A stretch of DNA of 64,000 bases from the NCBI GenBank assembly GCA_003989065.1, contig RXIW01000002.1, forward strand, positions 62,001 to 126,000, written 5' to 3'. Under the pieces are notes generated by a model. That model ran no database searches. It worked only from the letters and a program-made list of their open reading frames with translations, and had not been told where the DNA came from. Source of the DNA: Candidatus Competibacteraceae bacterium. GTDB taxonomy: Bacteria; Pseudomonadota; Gammaproteobacteria; Competibacterales; Competibacteraceae. Made by a program: the position numbers and the translations under genes. Shown here in pieces: positions 46,569 through 54,291 of this stretch; within the stretch, counting starts at the first letter, position 1, and the number at the start of each line of letters is the position of its first letter.

Positions 46569-47850
46569 TCGTCGCATCGGCCGGCTCGACGCCGGATTCG
46601 AGCGGCGCCGAGACCAGCTCCTGCAACTGATCCAGCGCCGCGTGCAGATCCTGCGACAGGCGGCTGCGCGGTTTGGTCGAGGGAGCCAGATCGCGTGGAT
46701 TGGACAAGCCGCTGGAGTAGTGACGATCGCGATCTTCCAGCACGTCCAGCCGCATGCGGATACCGTGTCGGGCCAGGATCGGCTCCAGTTCTTCGCGCCG
46801 GCTCAGCAGATCGCGCCGGGTGGTCTGATAGGCGTGTTCGCACACCCAGTCCCGGCCAGAGAAACTGAACACGTTGGTGAAGAACATCTTGGCGTCGTCC
46901 CGGTTGGGTTCGAACAGGACGACATCCGAATGCTCGTATTCGCTGTCGTATTTCTGCATGCCGACTCGCAGGCGGGAATGGATCAGCGCCCGGAAGGTCT
47001 GGGACAGCACCACCGGCAAGCCGCCCTCCACCAGGCGATCGACCTGGCCTAGCCGGCGCGACTCGGGCGCCAGACGGGCATCGAACGGCACCAGCGGATT
47101 GAGGCACAGCAGCAAATCCAGCCCCTCCTGCAAGGCCACCGAGGCATGCATGGTCTTCTGCAGCGCGCCATCGACAAAATAGCGTCCGCCGATCTCCACC
47201 GGCGGATACAAACCCGGCAGCGCGCTGCTGGCCTGCACCGCACGGGAAATCGGCACCGCGTCGTAGCCGGGCGCGCCGAATTTCACCGATTCGCCGGTAT
47301 CCAGATCCACCGCCACCACGTACAGGCGTTTGGCCAATTGCCGGAAATCGTTGGTGCAACCCGACGCGCTCCACAAGCGCGCCAAGTATTCGTGGATCGG
47401 TTCGTTGTCGAAGAAACCGACCGGCAACGCCCGCCCTAGCCGGGTCAGCGACTGCAGCAGGCTGAGATCGAAGGGATTCTGCAAATAGCGCCAGCAGGAT
47501 TCCCACAGCAACCGCGGCACCGACGCCAAGCGCCGCCAATACTCGCCAAAAGCGGGCGTCAGGAAAATCTGCGGATCGAGCGGATGCTCCCTGGACTCGT
47601 TGCTGATGAAGATATGGCAGATCTGCTCGGTCTTGATCTGATTGGCCAGCAGCGACGCCGTCACCGCGCCGGCGCTGACCCCGACATAAACGTCGAGCTG
47701 ATTGAAATCGATCCCTTCGAGCGCCTCGTCGAGCGCCCGCAACGCACCGATCTCGTACACCAGCCCGACCGGTCCGCCGCCTGCGATCGCCAGACCGATG
47801 CGGGAACCGCTGGCTTGTCGTTGGATGCTTTCGGGCTGAGTCACCAGCAT
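46546..47850 (-). CDS. Patatin-like phospholipase
   Basis: A 434-residue serine lipid hydrolase. The patatin dyad is visible: glycine-rich oxyanion loop GGGPVGL, nucleophile GVSAGAV and catalytic Asp in FVDGALQ. A central insertion and a C-terminal region of about 120 residues follow. It is convergent with the TetR gene and upstream of none, standing between fadD and the phasin. It probably releases fatty acids from membrane or storage lipids. Confidence 0.87.
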   Translation of the reverse strand: MLVTQPESIQRQASGSRIGLAIAGGGPVGLVYEIGALRALDEALEGIDFNQLDVYVGVSAGAVTASLLANQIKTEQICHIFISNESREHPLDPQIFLTPAFGEYWRRLASVPRLLWESCWRYLQNPFDLSLLQSLTRLGRALPVGFFDNEPIHEYLARLWSASGCTNDFRQLAKRLYVVAVDLDTGESVKFGAPGYDAVPISRAVQASSALPGLYPPVEIGGRYFVDGALQKTMHASVALQEGLDLLLCLNPLVPFDARLAPESRRLGQVDRLVEGGLPVVLSQTFRALIHSRLRVGMQKYDSEYEHSDVVLFEPNRDDAKMFFTNVFSFSGRDWVCEHAYQTTRRDLLSRREELEPILARHGIRMRLDVLEDRDRHYSSGLSNPRDLAPSTKPRSRLSQDLHAALDQLQELVSAPLESGVEPADATIRTGTRG

Positions 47851-47943
47851 ATGACCTCCATCGATCTTGCTGAAAAAACCACGGGCGAACGAATCGCCAG
47901 GCGGCGCGGCCAGACCCGGCGCATGGATTGCGCAGCTCCGGGA

Positions 47944-48354
47944 TCAGTGCTCCCCGGTCTGGCGCAGCGTCTCGATATGGGCCTGCAGGGCCTCCACCCG
48001 CCGGGTCAGCTCCAGCAGGTCATCCCGGCTCGGCGCCCCCAAACTGCCCAGCACCCGCGCCAAGCGCTCTTCGAAGATCTGTTCGACCTTGTCCCAGGTG
48101 TCGGCCACCTTGTCGGTCACCTTGTCGCGAGTCTCGTCGGCCTTCTCCCGCACGACTTCCAGCTTGTCGCTGGCCGCCGACCGAGTCCGTTCCTCGACCT
48201 TCTCGCCTTCCTTGACTAGGGCATCGAACAGCTTGCCGCCTTCTTCGCCCACCTTGGCGAACGCACCCAATCCGGCCAACCAGATCAGATGGGCGGATTC
48301 GCGCACAGCCTGGGATAGCTGCGGATCGGCGTTACCTTTGATTTTCTTGACCAC
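47944..48354 (-). CDS. PHA granule-associated phasin (PhaI/PhaF type)
   Basis: A 136-residue largely helical protein. HLIWLAGLGAFAKVGEEGGKLFDALVKEGEKVEERTR in outline is the hallmark start of the PF05597 polyhydroxyalkanoate granule-associated proteins. A coiled-coil with EKADETRDKVTDKV and a leucine-zipper-like end follow. It would coat PHA granules. No PhaC synthase is in the window. Confidence 0.87.
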   Translation of the reverse strand: MVKKIKGNADPQLSQAVRESAHLIWLAGLGAFAKVGEEGGKLFDALVKEGEKVEERTRSAASDKLEVVREKADETRDKVTDKVADTWDKVEQIFEERLARVLGSLGAPSRDDLLELTRRVEALQAHIETLRQTGEH

Positions 48355-48477
48355 GACGACGCTCCTCTGGCAAGCGATATGCCTGATTATTATGATATTT
48401 GATCCCGTTTCGGGAAAAACCGACTTTGATTCTAGTGGCGAAAATTAGAACAAACACCCTAATGGCCGGGGCGCTGT

Positions 48478-49983
48478 TCAGGACTTCGGGTCATGCTCCG
48501 GTCCGTCCAGCGCTTTGAGCGTATGTTCGATCCGGCGCGAATCCGGCTCCTGCCCCCAAGGGCTCATCAGGACGGTGAGCAACAGCTTTTCGAACTCGCC
48601 GGCGAAACGGCCGATGACCGCCTGCGGATCGGCCACCAGTTTCTGATCGACCATCAGGCCGAAGTGGACGCGGTTGTTGTAGCTGAGGATGCTGACCCCC
48701 ATGCCGATCTGGCCCGACTGCGGAACCCAGAACATCATCTCGGACAAACGCGAGCCGCCCAGATACAGCGCCTGCGCCGGACCCGGCACGTTGGTCATCA
48801 CCGCCGAAGCCTTCCGGCTCAGTATGTTCAGCACCGGTTGCTGCAACATGTTCGGCCCCATGCCGACGGTGCCGAGCAGGCCCAGCGCCAGGATCGGCTG
48901 GTAGGATTCCTTCAGCTCGTTCATCCGCTGCCGGATCTCGTAGACCCGTTCCAGCGGATTGGCGATGCCGACCGGCAAGCTCAGGAACACCAGCCCGAAG
49001 AAGTTGCCCAGCCGGGCGGCTTTCTCCTGCGAACGCAGGTTCACCGGGACGATGGCCCGCAGCTGCAGATTCTCGGGAATCGGGTCGCCCTGCTCGACCA
49101 GATAGGCCCGCAAGGCCCCCGCCACGGCGGCCAGCAACACGTCGTTGACCGACCCGCCCAGAACCTTGGCGATGGTCTTGACCTCGCGCAGATCCAGCGG
49201 CTCGGCCCAGGCCACCCGCTTGGACACGCCCAGCTCGCCCTTGAACCGGGTCCTGGAATCGTCGCTCATCAGGGCGATGCGGGCGATTTCCTTGGCCAAC
49301 CGTGCGCCATTGCGAGCGTAATCGAAGGCATGGGCCGGATGCATGACGATGTCGGCGCCTTCCTCGACCAGCTCCCGGCCCAGCTTGAGGGTGGTGTGGA
49401 CCACCTTGTCCACCGGTTCGAAGAAGCGTCGGAACAGACCGGCATCCTCGGCGTGCTCCTCGTCCTGTTCCACAATCTGGGCCGGCAGGGCGTCGGAGGC
49501 CGTGTCGGTCAGGGACAGCAACACTCGGATCAAGGCGATGCCATCGGCGTAACAATGATGGATGCGCAGGATCACGGCGCTGCCGCCCTGATAATCCTCG
49601 ATCAGATGGAACTGCCACATCGGCTTGGAGAAATCCAGCGGCGTGCTCATCAGATCGCTGGCCAGCCGTTCCAATTCGCTCTTGTCGGCCTGGCCCGGCA
49701 AGCCGATGCGCAACACATGCCGGCCGATGTCGAAATGCGGGTCCTTTTCCCAAAAAGCGCCGGCGGCCTTCTGCACGGCCCGTTGGGCAAAGCGTGGGTA
49801 ATGCCGGAGAAAGCGGGTTTCGATGACCTCCCGCAGGCGCTGGTAGGGCAAGCGCTCGGACAGGATCATGACTCCCGTGATCATCATCAAATTGGTGGGC
49901 CGCTCCATGCGCAACCAGGCAGTATCGATCCCCGATATCCGCTCGCTTTCTTTTTTATGGGGCATAAGGAAATCCAGAATCAT
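48478..49983 (-). CDS. Wax ester synthase/diacylglycerol acyltransferase
   Basis: Esterifies long-chain alcohols or diacylglycerol with acyl-CoA to make wax esters or triacylglycerol. The 501 residues have the condensing motif HHCYADG (142-148), and further WS/DGAT landmarks GGSVNDVLLAAVAGALR, VPVNLRS, NVPGPAQALYLGG and SYNNRVHFGL. Starts at 49965 (shorter) and 50055 (longer) are also possible; none has a good ribosome binding site. Together with FadD and the acyl-CoA reductase at 56.7 kb it completes a wax ester pathway. Confidence 0.9.
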   Translation of the reverse strand: MILDFLMPHKKESERISGIDTAWLRMERPTNLMMITGVMILSERLPYQRLREVIETRFLRHYPRFAQRAVQKAAGAFWEKDPHFDIGRHVLRIGLPGQADKSELERLASDLMSTPLDFSKPMWQFHLIEDYQGGSAVILRIHHCYADGIALIRVLLSLTDTASDALPAQIVEQDEEHAEDAGLFRRFFEPVDKVVHTTLKLGRELVEEGADIVMHPAHAFDYARNGARLAKEIARIALMSDDSRTRFKGELGVSKRVAWAEPLDLREVKTIAKVLGGSVNDVLLAAVAGALRAYLVEQGDPIPENLQLRAIVPVNLRSQEKAARLGNFFGLVFLSLPVGIANPLERVYEIRQRMNELKESYQPILALGLLGTVGMGPNMLQQPVLNILSRKASAVMTNVPGPAQALYLGGSRLSEMMFWVPQSGQIGMGVSILSYNNRVHFGLMVDQKLVADPQAVIGRFAGEFEKLLLTVLMSPWGQEPDSRRIEHTLKALDGPEHDPKS

Positions 49984-50246
49984 ATGGCGTCGCGGTTTGC
50001 AATCCGGTTCCGAACAATCAACGACGATCCCTGAATCGCGCTTCGGTCGAGTCATTCTAGGGAGATGGATTCAGAGGGAGCTTTGACGAATTGGCCGCTG
50101 CCGATGCGGCCTTGGGCATGCGTCGGACATCGCCGCGCCCGCGTCTTTTCGCCATAACCACTACATGCAATGCATCTTTGCAGGGGGCCGGTTATAGTGA
50201 GCGTGGACGAATTCACCTCACTGACCGCTCACGGAGAGCACCTGCC

Positions 50247-50507
50247 ATGGCTGATCTAGCGACCCGCTTTCAGACCGCTGCCGACGACAGCAAAAAACTG
50301 ACCAAACGACCCGACAACGATACCTTGCTGAAGTTGTACGCCTTTTTCAAGCAGGGCGCCAACGGCGATGTGGAAGGCAAGCGCCCCGGCTTCACCGATC
50401 TGGTGGGCCGCGCCAAGTACGACGCCTGGGCCAAGATCAAAGGCATGACCCAAGAAGACGCCATGCAGCAGTATATCGACCTGGTCGAGTCGCTGAAGAA
50501 CACCTAG
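50247..50507 (+). CDS. Acyl-CoA-binding protein
   Basis: An 86-residue four-helix acyl-CoA-binding protein (ACBP). Typical sequence is ADLATRFQTAADDSKKL, LLKLYAFFKQGANGDV and KYDAWAKIKGMTQEDAM. ACBP carries long-chain acyl-CoA; it is nearly universal in eukaryotes but uncommon in bacteria. It is divergent from the WS/DGAT gene and has its own terminator, and could deliver acyl-CoA to storage-lipid enzymes. Confidence 0.93.
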   Translation: MADLATRFQTAADDSKKLTKRPDNDTLLKLYAFFKQGANGDVEGKRPGFTDLVGRAKYDAWAKIKGMTQEDAMQQYIDLVESLKNT

Positions 50508-50539
50508 CGCCGCGTGTTTGAGACGACCATCCAACCGCT

Positions 50540-50558
50540 AGCCGGCTTTCCGCCGGCT
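50540..50558 (+). terminator. Intrinsic terminator after the ACBP gene
   Basis: A perfect 7-bp stem AGCCGGC/GCCGGCT with a TTTCC loop, followed by TCTTCGTTT. It lies 33 bases after the ACBP stop. Confidence 0.7.
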
Positions 50559-50681
50559 TCTTCGTTTCACGGCTGGACGCTCATGAGACGACGGGCAGCC
50601 CCGTAACCCCTTTCAGAATGCTTGCCAGACCGGGACGGGTCGGGGCAAAACCGGCGCGAAAGCAAGCCAGCGGGTCAAACT

Positions 50682-51041
50682 TTACGCGACCTTGCTCAAC
50701 AGGCTCTCGTAAGGAATGCGAAGACCGTCGTGCAGGCGTTTCACCATGTGCAGGCTCAAGGGCCGCTTGCGGTTGAGCACCTCGGACACCCGCCCGCTGG
50801 AACCGATATAGGCTTCAAGATCGCGTGGGGTGAGTCCCTGCTGTTCCATGCGGAATTTGATCGCTTCCACCGGGTCCGCCGGGCCAATAGGGTAATGCCG
50901 GTTCTCGTAGGTTTCGATCAACGCTACCAGTATCTCTCGCTCATCGGCTGCGGGTGTACCTTCTTCCGCTTGGAAGACCGTTTCAAGTTGACAGAAGGCC
51001 GCCCGCAGGTCGTCGTCGTTGCGAATGGGCTTAATAGTCAT
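50682..51041 (-). CDS. higA: HigA-type antitoxin
   Basis: A 119-residue antitoxin of the HigA (COG5499) kind with an XRE helix-turn-helix in its C-terminal half (GLTPRDLEAYIGSSGRVSEVLNRKRPLSL). MTIKPIRNDDD at the start is typical of this subfamily. The usual partner higB precedes it on the same strand but is broken (see the pseudogene entry). HigA may persist as an autorepressor or as an anti-addiction factor. Confidence 0.85.
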   Translation of the reverse strand: MTIKPIRNDDDLRAAFCQLETVFQAEEGTPAADEREILVALIETYENRHYPIGPADPVEAIKFRMEQQGLTPRDLEAYIGSSGRVSEVLNRKRPLSLHMVKRLHDGLRIPYESLLSKVA

Positions 51042-51212
51042 GCACGGTCTCCACGTTGATTTGGTCGTACTGTGTGTGTGTGAGTGCCGATGAATTTCAC
51101 CCACGCAATGCCGGCTCGATACTGCATTTCGACAACCAAGCGGTACTTGTTCCCGCCGATATTGAACACGACGCGATTATTCCCACAGATGCTCGCAGTA
51201 CCGTCATCCCGC
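51031..51212 (-). pseudogene. higB: Truncated and frameshifted higB toxin
   Basis: Read on the minus strand, this encodes the C-terminal half of a HigB mRNA interferase: NNRVVFNIGGNKYRLVVE then AWVKFIGTH. Two defects are visible. First, the N-terminal ~45 residues are missing: the frame runs upstream into EAATDSLPALRD, which belongs to the repeat shared with the gene at 56082. Second, (CA)6 at 51071-51082 shifts the frame; with (CA)4 or (CA)7 the frame would resume as QYDQINVETVHDY and stop at the higA start, as in intact higBA pairs. Confidence 0.8.
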
Positions 51213-51245
51213 AACGCCGGTAGACTATCCGTCGCCGCCTCGCGA
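51204..51245. repeat. Left copy of 42-bp direct repeat bounding the island
   Basis: This 42-bp segment is 40/42 identical to 56227-56268, in the same orientation, with the first 32 bases identical. It marks the junction between the broken higB and the accessory genes. Confidence 0.85.
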
Positions 51246-51323
51246 CCACCACCCGCAAAGAGGTCAAAACCAGCGTGCAGTGGTTTTCGATGCAGAATTG
51301 ACAGTCGAGTGCAATCCCAGCAA

Positions 51324-51355
51324 ACTGACCAGACTGACTAGTTTCTGATGTCAGT
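51324..51355 (+). promoter_or_regulatory. Probable operator of the toxin-antitoxin operon
   Basis: ACTGAC occurs at 51324-51329 and 51333-51338, and its inverse GTCAGT at 51350-51355, just before the antitoxin gene. Repeated half-sites at this position are usual for autoregulated Phd-type antitoxins. Confidence 0.45.
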
Positions 51356-51371
51356 CACAGAGGACTCAATT

Positions 51372-51614
51372 ATGCACACCTGGCAGTTACAGGAAGCCAA
51401 AAGCCGATTCAGCGAACTCGTGGATCGCACTCTGACCGAGGGTCCACAACTGGTCACCCGGCGCGGCGCCGAGGCCGTGGTCGTCATCGCCGCGCCCGAA
51501 TTCCGCCGCCTGTGCTCGGGGCTGTCACTGCGAGAGGTGCTGCGGAACGCCCCGCGCGGCGAACCGCTGGACCTAGAACGCTCAACCGAGCCGGTGCGAG
51601 AGATCGAGTTGTGA
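51372..51614 (+). CDS. Phd/YefM-type antitoxin
   Basis: An 80-residue antitoxin. The N-terminal DNA-binding domain starts MHTWQLQEAKSRFSELVD and continues GPQLVTRRGAEAVVVIAAPEF, the standard Phd/YefM pattern; the C-terminal tail would wrap the toxin. AGAGGA lies upstream of the ATG at 51372. An upstream ATG at 51348 overlaps the operator and is less likely. Its stop overlaps the toxin's GTG start. Confidence 0.88.
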   Translation: MHTWQLQEAKSRFSELVDRTLTEGPQLVTRRGAEAVVVIAAPEFRRLCSGLSLREVLRNAPRGEPLDLERSTEPVREIEL

Positions 51615-52036
51615 AATATCTGCTCGACACCTGCGTGTTGTCGGAATTCGTGAGACCGGCCCCCAATAGCGCCGTATTGGCCTGGGTCGATGCGCGGGCG
51701 GAGAACGAATTGTTTGTCGCGGCGATGACGCTGGCAGAATTGCGCTGCGGCGTTGCCAAATCGGCGGTATCCCGCCGCAAAAGCGAGTTGTTGGTCTGGC
51801 TGGATCAGCTTCAGGCAAGCCTGGACGAACGGGTTCTGCCCTTTACCGGCGATACGGCCGGGTACTGGGGCGAGCTGTGCGCCCAAGTGGAGGCAATGGG
51901 CAAGCCGATGGCGGCCTTCGATTCGATCATCGCGGCAACGGCGGTCGAGCACGGCCTGGCTCTGGTCACGCGCAACGTTCGAGACTTTGCGGCGGCTCCG
52001 TTAATGTTGATCAATCCCTGGGATCAGCCGCCGTGA
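51611..52036 (+). CDS. vapC: VapC-family PIN-domain toxin
   Basis: A 141-residue PIN RNase. Acidic active-site residues are in KYLLDTCVLSEF, LAELRCG, AFDSIIAATA and TRNVRDF, so the toxin looks intact. The GTG start overlaps the antitoxin TGA (GTGA). Known VapC toxins cut tRNA or rRNA. Its own stop overlaps the start of the next gene in the same fashion, so the toxin-antitoxin pair and the ATPase module may share a transcript. Confidence 0.88.
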   Translation: MKYLLDTCVLSEFVRPAPNSAVLAWVDARAENELFVAAMTLAELRCGVAKSAVSRRKSELLVWLDQLQASLDERVLPFTGDTAGYWGELCAQVEAMGKPMAAFDSIIAATAVEHGLALVTRNVRDFAAAPLMLINPWDQPP

Positions 52037-53304
52037 TCGATGCTCCGCCCATGTCCAGTCCAACCGACCGACTGTTCACTCTGAAGTTGAGTGCGCTCCG
52101 TAGCTTTCGGGACGAAGCAACTCTCGACGTTCGGCCCCTGACGCTGCTCTATGGCTTCAATCAGGCCGGTAAGAGCAGCTTGCTGCGCGTCCTGGCGCTG
52201 CTGGCGGACTCATTGCAGGTAGGAGCGGGTCCGCTCGATCTGCAAAGCCCGGCTCTGCGCGACGCCACGTTCAAGGAACTCTGCTGGTTAGGCCAGGCGC
52301 CCAACCTTTCGCCCTGGCTCACGCTGATGGCGCCGGGACAACCCAACGACTCTGTATTCAAGATCCAATTTGCAGATGCGAACGGACTGGTCGTCAACCG
52401 CTTGCACGTAACGCCGGGGATCGAAGGCGACAAGTTCAAAGTCGATCTGGACGGTACCGTCACGCGCGAGGGCAATAAAGTCAGCGCCAGCTATGCTGGC
52501 AGCTATCGGGGACAGGATTGGACCGGCGCGCTGCAATTCGACAGCCTCTTTCCCAGCGGTCTGCCCGACCAGGCCGAAGCGCTGGCCCAGCGCGTTCGCG
52601 AGGCGCTCGCACCCCTGCAAAGGCTGCAATGGCTGTACGCCAATCGCCCGACCGATAGCGATGGCAGCCGCCAGACCCGCTGCTGCAGCCCGGACGGTTC
52701 CGATCTGCCGGCCCGGCTCAGAGCGGCATCGAATCAGTCGATACTCGACTCCGCATCCCGTTGGCTGGCCCAGCAGGAAGGACTCGGCAACGAAATCGCA
52801 TTGCGCGTCAATGCTTCCGGCCAGCCGGAACTGATCCATAGCGCGCAAGGCCGGGAGGGCTTGCCCCTGCATCTGGCCGGCGAAGGTCTCCGCTCTCTGC
52901 TTCCAATCCTTATCTGTGCACTGTGGGCCGAGACCAAACTATCGGCCGCGCCGTCCATGCTCGCCGTGGAGGAACCCGAAGCGCACTTGCATCCAACGCT
53001 CCAAGTGGCCCTGTTTGATCGACTGCTGGAGACTATCCACCAGGGCATTCCCGTGCTCCTGGAAACGCATTCCGTCTATCTGTTGCGAGCGATGCAAGTG
53101 GCGGTGCTGGAAAAGAGATTAAAGCCCTCTCAGGTGGGCTTGCACTGGGTCGAACAAGGTTCTGATGGGGCGTCTACCGTGACGACGATTGGGATTGCAG
53201 CGGATGCTACCCTGTCGGGGTGGCGACCTGATGTGTTCGAGAAGGAACAGGAACTCGCCCACCGGGTCCTCGACTTGCGTTGGCAACAGGCCACATCCCA
53301 ATGA
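52033..53304 (+). CDS. AAA/ABC-type ATPase of a two-gene defence-like module
   Basis: A 423-residue OLD/RecF-like ATPase (AAA_15/AAA_21 group). N-terminal LKLSALRSFRDEATLDVRPLTLLYG leads to Walker A GFNQAGKSS (41-49). Later come the signature-like LAGEGLRSLLPIL, Walker B MLAVEEPEAHLHP and the switch LLETHSVYLL. There is no TOPRIM domain at its C-terminus; that activity appears to be in the next gene, which overlaps by ATGA. A GTG at 52033 (overlapping the vapC stop) or ATG at 52051 could start it. ATPase plus separate TOPRIM protein is the plan of the PARIS system and of split OLD-type systems. Confidence 0.75.
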   Translation: MIDAPPMSSPTDRLFTLKLSALRSFRDEATLDVRPLTLLYGFNQAGKSSLLRVLALLADSLQVGAGPLDLQSPALRDATFKELCWLGQAPNLSPWLTLMAPGQPNDSVFKIQFADANGLVVNRLHVTPGIEGDKFKVDLDGTVTREGNKVSASYAGSYRGQDWTGALQFDSLFPSGLPDQAEALAQRVREALAPLQRLQWLYANRPTDSDGSRQTRCCSPDGSDLPARLRAASNQSILDSASRWLAQQEGLGNEIALRVNASGQPELIHSAQGREGLPLHLAGEGLRSLLPILICALWAETKLSAAPSMLAVEEPEAHLHPTLQVALFDRLLETIHQGIPVLLETHSVYLLRAMQVAVLEKRLKPSQVGLHWVEQGSDGASTVTTIGIAADATLSGWRPDVFEKEQELAHRVLDLRWQQATSQ

Positions 53305-54278
53305 TCGTGTGGATGGACGACGCGCTGTTCGCGGGGGGCACTGCCCGCGATCTGGACCGGCTGGCGCTGCTGCGCAATCTGGCGCTGCGTCGGCACACCC
53401 TGATCGTTTCCACGAGTCCCGATGCGCCTTGGGGTGCTCGCCGGTCCCCTGACTTCGACATCTGGCTGGCTGCGCTACCGGACCGTTTGCGGGCAGAGGT
53501 CGCGATGCTACGGGAGCGATCCGACCGCGTATCGGTCAATGCGGTCGTGCGTGGCGCCGCGCGGGTGCTAGTTAGCGCGAGGGACCCCAGCGCCGAGCAT
53601 TCGGGTTGCTGGCTGTCCCTTGAGGATGCGGTGCGGGCTGTGGCGCAACCACTTCATATCATTGTGGAGCACCAGATTCACGATGCCGCCTTCCTCCGCC
53701 GCGTAATGCCACCGGTGTGGCGTAAAAAACTCGAAGATTGGGAGCGACGTGGCGAACTGCGTTACGAGCATGGCGGCGGATTGCCCGTCATGACGGCCAT
53801 GGTCGAGTTTTTCTGCCAGGACGACAAGGCGCGTCTCGCCTTTGGGCTACCTGCCGAGTTGTGGCGGCTGGTTCATTTCCTGGTGTATGACCATGATGGG
53901 GATTGTGCGGATGCGCCCAGCCAAGGTTCCAGGCAACTGGAGGGAGCTTGTGACAGAGCCGGCATGACAAACCATCATCACCGACTGAAGCGGCGGAATC
54001 AAGAAAGCTACCTGCCCATCAAAGCCATGCGACAGATTGTTGACACAGAAATCTCCGATCCCGCTAATCACAAGCAACTGATTGAAAAAATTAATGTTTA
54101 CGCAGCGATGGGCGCAGAGAAGCATTTCGAGAAGTTGGAAGACTATCCCAAAGCCTTCAAGAACGCCTTCGCAACCGCAGCCTCATCCGCCTCAAGCTGG
54201 CCGGAAGACTGGTTTGAGGAAGATGGCGCTTGGCCCGAAATGACGAATTTGGCCGAACGGATCGCATCCGCGATGTAA
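53301..54278 (+). CDS. TOPRIM-like (DUF4435/OLD-like) putative effector nuclease
   Basis: A 325-residue protein of unknown family. The central part looks like a TOPRIM fold: Glu123 in IIVEHQIHDAAFLRR, then VYDHDGD with Asp197, Asp199 and Asp201, then RRNQESYLP (231-239), a position where DUF4435 and OLD proteins have an R..ENYL motif. About 115 residues precede it with MIVWMDDALFAGG. Its start overlaps the ATPase stop (ATGA), so the two are surely co-expressed. By analogy with PARIS and OLD pairs, the ATPase would sense infection and this protein would cut nucleic acid. That function is inferred. Confidence 0.55.
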   Translation: MIVWMDDALFAGGTARDLDRLALLRNLALRRHTLIVSTSPDAPWGARRSPDFDIWLAALPDRLRAEVAMLRERSDRVSVNAVVRGAARVLVSARDPSAEHSGCWLSLEDAVRAVAQPLHIIVEHQIHDAAFLRRVMPPVWRKKLEDWERRGELRYEHGGGLPVMTAMVEFFCQDDKARLAFGLPAELWRLVHFLVYDHDGDCADAPSQGSRQLEGACDRAGMTNHHHRLKRRNQESYLPIKAMRQIVDTEISDPANHKQLIEKINVYAAMGAEKHFEKLEDYPKAFKNAFATAASSASSWPEDWFEEDGAWPEMTNLAERIASAM

Positions 54279-54291
54279 ACCGAGGTGCAGT

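Noticed and set aside
48493-50034. A 513-codon open frame on the plus strand opposite the WS/DGAT gene
   Set aside because: Low-complexity His/Gln/Arg-rich translation typical of the antisense frame of a GC-rich gene; the minus-strand protein has clear family motifs.
51071-51082. (CA)6 repeat as a phase-variation switch for HigB
   Set aside because: The toxin's N-terminal half is missing, so changing repeat number would not restore a toxin.
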